A DNA stretch of 10,017 bases from Candidatus Bipolaricaulota bacterium (GTDB lineage: Bacteria > Bipolaricaulota > Bipolaricaulia > UBA7950 > UBA9294), in assembly GCA_015485945.1 (NCBI GenBank), contig WFSM01000172.1, positions 1 through 10,017 on the forward strand, written 5' to 3'. This document shows positions 5,316-10,017 of the stretch, piece by piece (position 1 is the stretch's first letter; the number at the start of each line of letters is the position of its first letter). The position numbers were made by a program, and so were the translations under genes. The notes under the pieces are model-generated. The model was not told the DNA's origin. It saw only the letters and a list, made by a program, of their open reading frames with translations, and made no database searches.

Positions 5316-8300
5316 ATGAGAAGAAAGGTATTGCTTGCCATCGTGATTTGGTTCGTTGTTGCCGCGGTTGGGTACGCGGCATCGATTACTGTTACCCTGT
5401 CGGCTGATCTTACTGCGGTGGCGCGTGGCGCCGACGTGACATACACGGCCATCGTGGATAATTCCGGTACCACCGCCCATTCCGACCTCACCCTGCTCGA
5501 TAACCTGCCTTATGGCCTCGATCAATGGCACGCGAGCTATCGCCGCGACGGCGGGACGTGGATGGCTTATCCAGCGAACGGGATTATCCCGATCGGGATA
5601 CTGGCGGCGGGAGCGACGGCGAAGATCGAGATCGAGGCGACGGTGGGATTCTTTGCCCCGGGTGAGATTTCCAACACCGTGACGGTCACCGATACGAACG
5701 GCCCGTTGGCGACAAAGACGATCGTAGTGAACATACTGCCCGCGGTTGATGCCGGCGCTGACAAGATGGTTGGACCTGGTGGAACGGTGGATCTGTCCGA
5801 TGCAAACGCGAGTGACGGCGGCGCTGGAATCGCTTCTTACTCCTGGTCAGACAACGGCGCTGGGGGCAGCTTTAGCGATCCCCACGTGCTCCACCCGGTC
5901 TACACCGCGCCGAACGCGAGCGGACTGTTCGTGCTCACCCTCACCGTTACCGATAACCAAGGCGGGATCGCCAGTGATTCGCTGCGGTTACGGGTGGACG
6001 CGTTTCCCATCGTCAACGCCGGTGCGGATAAAACGGTCGACGAGGGGAAACCGATCGCGCTCTCCGATGCAACTGCGTCCGACCCCGATGACTGGATTGA
6101 GCACTACCAGTGGAGCGACGGCGGTGCCGGTGGGAGCTTTTCCCCATCGGCGCAGGTGTGCAATCCCACGTACACTGCGCCCCTTGTCTCCGCGTGTGCC
6201 GGCAAGGACATCATCCTCACTCTGACCGTTACCGATCACTACGGCGCCCAGACGAGCGATTCGCTCACCCTACACGTGAATAACGTAAATGTGCCTCCGA
6301 CCGCTGATGCGGGGCCGGACAAGCACGTGCATTCCGGGGACGCGGTGACGCTCACTGGAACCGGGGCTGATCCCGACGGCACGATCGCCGCGTACGCATG
6401 GACGCAAGTGGGGGGACCGGCAGTCACTCTCCACGGCGAGAATACCGCTGTTCTCACGTTTACCGCACCGACCGTCGCTGCTACCACAACGTTACGGTTC
6501 CGCCTTACTGTGGCTGATAACTGCGGTGCCACCGGTTCCGACGAAGCAATTGTCACTGTCACTCCGGCTTCCGCGCCTCCGTCTCCCACACCGCCCCCGG
6601 TCAAACCGGCGCAAATTGAGGTGGAAATGAACGCCGCCCCCACGCGGGCGACGATCGGCGATCACGTGACGTACACGTACACCGTACGCAACACTGGTGA
6701 GGCGCAGCTTATCGCTGTTAACGCCCGTGATGACAAGCTCGGGCCGGTCACCCTCGATCGTACATCCCTCGCACCGGGAGAAACGGCGACCGGCCATGCC
6801 ACAACGACGATCGCGGTGTCCGACTTTCCCGGCCCGCGGGTTGAGGCCGTCACCGTCATCGCCCGCACCGCGGACGGGCGTGAGGTGCATGCGCAGGCGA
6901 GCGCAATGGTGAAGCTGTACACCCTACCTGCCCATGTCACGATCACGGTCACCGCGATCGACGCACGCGGGTTTCCGCTGACGCCGTTCTCTCCACTCAA
7001 GATTGGGGATGTCGTCACCTACGTGTATCGCATCACCAACACCGGTAAAGCGCGACTTTCGCGGATATCCGCGGTTGATGACCGTCTCGGCCCCATCCCG
7101 CTTGATCGCACCGACCTTGCGCCATGGGAGAGTATCACTGGAACGCTTACCAGCACGATCACCGAGGCCGACCTTCCCGGCCCGATTGTGAATACCGGCA
7201 CGGTCGTCGCCTATGACCCAACCGGGCACAAGCTAACCGGCACAGCGACGATAACTCTGCTCCAAGTGACTGGTGCGAAGACGCTGAAATTGACCAAGTC
7301 CGTCGATGCAACCACGGCGGCCGTCGGGGACACGCTTGTGTACACGTATACGATTACAAATGCGGGTCAGGTCACGGTTACCGATCTTGTGCTGACCGAT
7401 GATCACCTCGGAACCATTCCTCTTCCCACTACCGTTCTCCTCCCTGGCCAGTCCATTACCGTCACTGCGACGTATACTGTGACCAGCGCTGATCTCCCTG
7501 GACCGCTCACCAATACGGCGCACGTCACCGGGCGTGGAACGGCGGGGTCGATATCAGCGAAAGCGGCGACGGCCAGTGTGACGTTGACCGGCGGGGTTGC
7601 CGGTGGTGGTGGCGCGGTCACGGCAAAGTGCGACGGTAGGGTGATTATCTCCGAGGTGGCGTGGGCTGGGACCCCGTCCGACCCGGACGCACAGTGGATT
7701 GAACTCGAAAACCTGGGGAACACGCCAGTTAATTTCACCGGGTGGCGAATCGGGTGGTATCCCATCGGCACGGACCCGCATAACAAGGGTGTGTGGACGT
7801 GGATTCCGCTGCAGGGAACGATCTCGCCATCGCCGACACATCCGTGCACCAACCCCCGTCGTCGCCCCAAAATCGCGTTCGTGAAACAGCCCGGCAACGA
7901 CTACGCGTGGCAGGTGGTGGACATGGATTGGTGGGTGGCAGGCAAGCAGGGGAAGGCCGGGCGCGGCTTTTATCTGCTCGAACGGGGAAGCGACGCCACA
8001 GTGCGTGATGTTACCGCTGACCTTGTGTACCACGCCGTGCTGCCGCGTACCGGTGCGGTGATTGAATTGGTAAGCGCGGGAGGAAAAGTGGTGGACACAG
8101 CCAACGCTGGCCACCCGAATACACCGGGATGGGTGGCCGGAAACGCACATACGCGGGCGACAATGGAACGCACTAACCCGCTCGGGCCGGATACCGCCTC
8201 CAACTGGCACACCAACCCTGGGGTGCTGGTGTACGGAACTGACTCTGCCGGTAACCGTCTCCTTGCCACCGCGGGCAAGCCGAATTCACCCGACATGAGC

Positions 8301-8579
8301 ACACTCGTTGCCCTGGCGGAGGACCAAGTGACCCCCGTTGTGTCGACGACGGCGTTGTCCCTCGCGGTGGGAAACGCGCGCCCGTGGGTCAAGATCGCCG
8401 CAGTGGACATTGCTGCTGCCGGTGGAGGCGGCAGTGCACCGGCGATCAAACTTTCCACTGCTAATACCGGAGGCTACACTCTCGCCGTCAACCCGGCGAC
8501 ATGGGCGCCTGGCACGTACTTCATCTGGATAACCGACGCGGAGGGGAAAGCGGTACTGGTCCCGATCCAGGTCAAGTAA
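5316..8579 (+). CDS. Large secreted modular protein: PKD, DUF11-like and lamin-tail domains
   Basis: This 1087-residue protein should be exported and act at or outside the cell surface. It begins with a signal peptide, MRRKVLLAIVIWFVVAAVGYA, probably cut after residue 21. Next comes a DUF11-like beta domain (about 22-140) and three PKD-type domains opening with VDAGADK (144), VNAGADK (233) and ADAGPDK (330). A Pro-rich linker (about 420-431) leads to three DUF11-like repeats starting near 434, 540 and 655, each with a D..LG.(I/V).L and DxPGP motif. A Gly-rich hinge precedes a lamin-tail domain (about 772-990; RVIISEVAWAGTPSD, WIELENLGNTPVNFTGWRI). A final beta-rich segment (to 1087) has no LPXTG, PEP-CTERM or membrane anchor. 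ATG 5316 is chosen over GTG 5307 because GGGAG lies 8 bases upstream. Cys282/Cys294 and Cys772/Cys844 could form disulfides. I infer adhesion or surface-structure function; no enzyme domain was seen. Confidence 0.9.
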   Translation: MRRKVLLAIVIWFVVAAVGYAASITVTLSADLTAVARGADVTYTAIVDNSGTTAHSDLTLLDNLPYGLDQWHASYRRDGGTWMAYPANGIIPIGILAAGATAKIEIEATVGFFAPGEISNTVTVTDTNGPLATKTIVVNILPAVDAGADKMVGPGGTVDLSDANASDGGAGIASYSWSDNGAGGSFSDPHVLHPVYTAPNASGLFVLTLTVTDNQGGIASDSLRLRVDAFPIVNAGADKTVDEGKPIALSDATASDPDDWIEHYQWSDGGAGGSFSPSAQVCNPTYTAPLVSACAGKDIILTLTVTDHYGAQTSDSLTLHVNNVNVPPTADAGPDKHVHSGDAVTLTGTGADPDGTIAAYAWTQVGGPAVTLHGENTAVLTFTAPTVAATTTLRFRLTVADNCGATGSDEAIVTVTPASAPPSPTPPPVKPAQIEVEMNAAPTRATIGDHVTYTYTVRNTGEAQLIAVNARDDKLGPVTLDRTSLAPGETATGHATTTIAVSDFPGPRVEAVTVIARTADGREVHAQASAMVKLYTLPAHVTITVTAIDARGFPLTPFSPLKIGDVVTYVYRITNTGKARLSRISAVDDRLGPIPLDRTDLAPWESITGTLTSTITEADLPGPIVNTGTVVAYDPTGHKLTGTATITLLQVTGAKTLKLTKSVDATTAAVGDTLVYTYTITNAGQVTVTDLVLTDDHLGTIPLPTTVLLPGQSITVTATYTVTSADLPGPLTNTAHVTGRGTAGSISAKAATASVTLTGGVAGGGGAVTAKCDGRVIISEVAWAGTPSDPDAQWIELENLGNTPVNFTGWRIGWYPIGTDPHNKGVWTWIPLQGTISPSPTHPCTNPRRRPKIAFVKQPGNDYAWQVVDMDWWVAGKQGKAGRGFYLLERGSDATVRDVTADLVYHAVLPRTGAVIELVSAGGKVVDTANAGHPNTPGWVAGNAHTRATMERTNPLGPDTASNWHTNPGVLVYGTDSAGNRLLATAGKPNSPDMSTLVALAEDQVTPVVSTTALSLAVGNARPWVKIAAVDIAAAGGGGSAPAIKLSTANTGGYTLAVNPATWAPGTYFIWITDAEGKAVLVPIQVK

Positions 8580-9362
8580 TCAGTGTTTTTCCTCTTCGTA
8601 CACGTTGGCGAACCGGTTGTTTTTGATAACGTTATCTTTCATCGTTATCTGATCGACAAACATCCCGATCCGTACCCCGACCCCGTGATCGAAGTCGCGT
8701 CCGTTGCCGGTGATCGTGCACCCGGTGATAATTAAGTGATGCACTGACTGTGCGTCCATTCCGTCCATGCCGTTGTCGATCAGTTGGCAATTCTCCACTC
8801 GCAGTACGTCGATCTCACCGCGGGCACCAATGATGTGGATCCCGGTCCAATCGTTATCCGCGCTGCGGCAGTTGCGAATCGTCACCGTGGTGATGTGTTC
8901 GCGGTTGAGTTCGATTCCGTGACCGCTGGAATCGTTCTTGCGTGGACCGGTGATCGCGATCCCGTCCAGGGTGACGTTGTCGGCATCGATCTCCACCGTG
9001 CCCCAGATGTCGGCCATGCCCGTGGTGGTGGGATCAGTTGTAATCGTCACTCCCGGTGTATACACCCATATGTCGCACTTGTACTTGCCGGCGGCGAGCA
9101 TGATCACATCGCCGGGGTGAGCCTTGACGTGGACGTCGAAGTAGGCGGAGGTCCGCATTCCGACTGGTCCGGGCCACACGCGATACGGAAGCGGCACCTG
9201 CTGTTGGCGTCCGTTCACGGTGACGGTCTTGTAAAACTGCTCCGCGATGAGAACGTTACCATGGATCGCAATATCCGCGGGGATGTGGATCACCGCTGCC
9301 GCGCCGACCACTGATGCACCGATAATCACGGCGAGAAAAATCCCGGAAATCGTCTTCGTCAT
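8580..9362 (-). CDS. Secreted right-handed parallel beta-helix protein
   Basis: This 260-residue protein has an N-terminal hydrophobic signal sequence (MTKTISGIFLAVIIGASVVG, cut after about 22). A leader region with the segment AAGKYKCDIWVYTPGVTITT resembles the start of pectate-lyase-like beta helices. PbH1-type repeats follow to the end: VTLDGIAITG, VTIRNCRSADNDWTGIHI, LRVENCQLIDNGMDGMDAQ and LIITGCTITGNGRDFDHGVG, about 20-26 residues per coil. Asn and Gly ladders and a C-terminal charged tail (YEEEKH) are visible. This matches the NosD/beta-helix class (PF13229), used for carbohydrate cleavage, binding or surface structure. No catalytic set could be assigned. AAGGAGG lies 5 bases before ATG 9362, which overlaps the upstream gene's stop as ATGA. 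Its stop codon directly abuts the stop of the large secreted-protein gene. Confidence 0.88.
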   Translation of the reverse strand: MTKTISGIFLAVIIGASVVGAAAVIHIPADIAIHGNVLIAEQFYKTVTVNGRQQQVPLPYRVWPGPVGMRTSAYFDVHVKAHPGDVIMLAAGKYKCDIWVYTPGVTITTDPTTTGMADIWGTVEIDADNVTLDGIAITGPRKNDSSGHGIELNREHITTVTIRNCRSADNDWTGIHIIGARGEIDVLRVENCQLIDNGMDGMDAQSVHHLIITGCTITGNGRDFDHGVGVRIGMFVDQITMKDNVIKNNRFANVYEEEKH

Positions 9363-9616
9363 TCTTGCCTCCTTTTGTCCAATCCTACCGCAAAGTCCGA
9401 CCCCGGAGCAAGTGGCTTGCGACGGCGCTTGAGGGCAGTGGCGATTCCCGTTGTCCGAAAGTCGCGGTACAGCAGATTAGCGTAAGCACGCGGCATCCCA
9501 GCACGAATGAGCCGGCGCCGATATACGCGCGCACTCAGGCGCATACGGATAACAAAGCCAATCCCGAAGAACCCGATGCGGGTGAGGGTGCGCCCGAACG
9601 CGAACGCGATCCTCAC
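9359..9616 (-). CDS. Small very basic protein of unknown function
   Basis: This protein of 85 residues from GTG 9616 is strongly basic: about 18 Arg and 3 Lys against 4 acidic residues. It has a short hydrophobic stretch (IGFFGIGFVI, about 14-23) and an Arg-rich middle containing RRRLIRAGMPRAYANLLYRD. I recognise no family. The stop overlaps the beta-helix start as ATGA, so it belongs to that operon. GTG 9616 has only a weak upstream sequence (AAGTGG). An in-frame CTG at 9637 has a perfect AAGGAGG 4 bases before it and overlaps the upstream stop as CTGA, which would add 7 residues (92 in all). I give the conventional start here and treat the CTG as a finding. Possible roles are membrane- or nucleic-acid-associated, but nothing in the sequence proves either. 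Confidence 0.7.
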   Translation of the reverse strand: MRIAFAFGRTLTRIGFFGIGFVIRMRLSARVYRRRLIRAGMPRAYANLLYRDFRTTGIATALKRRRKPLAPGSDFAVGLDKRRQE

Positions 9617-9633
9617 CCACTTAAGAAACCGGT

Positions 9634-9921
9634 TCAGTCTTCCTCCTTGTCGTCGTTGTGTTTGTTGTGGCGCCCGAACTTCATCCCTTCACCGACGAGG
9701 TCGCGCAGGTTGATCATGTAGCCGCGCGCCATGTCCAGTGCATCTTCCTTGGGGATACCAGCGTCGACGAGCTTCTTGTAGAATGTTGCCACCGCAGCGG
9801 CCATATTTTCCGCCGATTCCGGCGAGTACATGATGTCTCGCAATCCGCGCAGGAGCGCGGGCACTTTATCCGATACCACATCCAATACCGCTTTCAACTC
9901 ATCGACATCATCTACATCCAT
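9634..9921 (-). CDS. Small acidic helical protein of unknown function
   Basis: This 95-residue protein is predicted to be mostly alpha-helical, with no signal peptide or membrane segment, and is acidic (about 21 Asp/Glu against 13 Lys/Arg). Helix-like segments are VDELKAVLDVVSDKVPALLR, SPESAENMAAAVATFYKKLV and PKEDALDMARGYMINLRDLV, followed by a charged tail (HNKHNDDKEED). I recall similar small proteins in uncultured bacteria and archaea but cannot name a family. AAGGAGG lies 6 bases before ATG 9921. The upstream partial gene stops one base before this ATG, and the basic small-protein gene follows within about 17 bases or overlaps it. It is therefore an internal member of the operon ending in the beta-helix gene. 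Confidence 0.8.
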   Translation of the reverse strand: MDVDDVDELKAVLDVVSDKVPALLRGLRDIMYSPESAENMAAAVATFYKKLVDAGIPKEDALDMARGYMINLRDLVGEGMKFGRHNKHNDDKEED

Positions 9922-9922
9922 G

Positions 9923-10017
9923 TTAGACCTCCTTTTTTCTCGTTTTGAATAAGTTCACTCGCCGTCCGAGCAGGCGCAGGTCGCCGTTTACCGGTGCGGT
10001 ACGCCCGGTGACGGATA
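9923..10017 (-). CDS. C-terminal fragment of an unidentified gene (5' end outside window)
   Basis: One minus-strand frame is open from the window edge to TAA 9925-9923 and gives 30 residues ending LLGRRVNLFKTRKKEV. The stop sits one base before ATG 9921, and the last codons overlap the AAGGAGG of the next gene, the spacing expected inside an operon. A second frame is also open across this stretch, but it runs on past the start of the next gene and has no stop at the junction. The fragment is too short to identify. A basic C-terminus is all that can be said. Confidence 0.55.
   Translation of the reverse strand, partial: SVTGRTAPVNGDLRLLGRRVNLFKTRKKEV

Noticed and set aside
5302..5318. GTG 5307 as the start of the large secreted-protein gene
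   Set aside because: No ribosome binding site before it; ATG 5316 has GGGAG at normal spacing and gives a cleaner signal peptide.
7554..8210. 218-residue antisense frame within the large secreted-protein gene
   Set aside because: No ribosome binding site and no protein pattern; the + strand carries the lamin-tail domain here.
5316..8579. Recurring CACCGT/ACGGTG-type words as DNA repeats
   Set aside because: They are explained by frequent Val-Thr codons in beta-strand repeats and do not form a regular array.
8500..8592. Possible intrinsic terminator after the large secreted-protein gene (CTGG...CCAG then TTTTT)
   Set aside because: Only a 4-base stem, and the T-run lies well beyond it inside the convergent gene.

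Overview
The window reads as a free-living bacterium of moderately high GC. Sec signal peptides without a lipobox cysteine, including on an ABC substrate-binding protein, fit a soluble periplasmic location and so a two-membrane envelope. The mix of large secreted PKD/DUF11/lamin-tail proteins with compact, tightly overlapping operons is reminiscent of Bipolaricaulota (Acetothermia, OP1) genomes. That placement is an impression from gene style, not a demonstrated assignment.

Layout. Positions 1-429 (+) hold the C-terminal end of a secreted beta-rich protein, whose 3' end overlaps the next gene convergently. Positions 404-3730 (-) form a four-gene operon, in transcription order: PadR-family regulator, periplasmic binding protein, FecCD/BtuC-type permease, ATPase. 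Every junction can be read as an ATGA stop/start overlap. The genes make a complete importer for an iron chelate, cobalamin or similar metal complex, with its probable regulator as first gene. A 123-base divergent region (3731-3853) carries a promoter for each direction and an inverted repeat centred on the regulator's own -10 box.

Positions 3854-5195 (+) encode triosephosphate isomerase and a CDP-alcohol phosphatidyltransferase (PgsA-like), probably co-transcribed: housekeeping glycolysis and phospholipid synthesis. After a 120-base gap rich in small hairpins comes a 1087-residue secreted modular protein (5316-8579, +) built from an N-terminal DUF11-like domain, three PKD domains, three DUF11-like repeats and a lamin-tail domain. 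It meets, with no base between the stop codons, an oppositely oriented operon (8580 to beyond 10017, -). That operon holds the end of an unidentified gene, an acidic 95-residue protein, a very basic small protein that may start at CTG, and a secreted right-handed beta-helix protein.

No tRNA, rRNA, CRISPR array, insertion sequence or phage gene was seen, and no gap exceeds 300 bases. The points most worth a second look are the PadR-led importer operon with its candidate operator, the possible CTG start, and the shared motif in the two oppositely charged small proteins.
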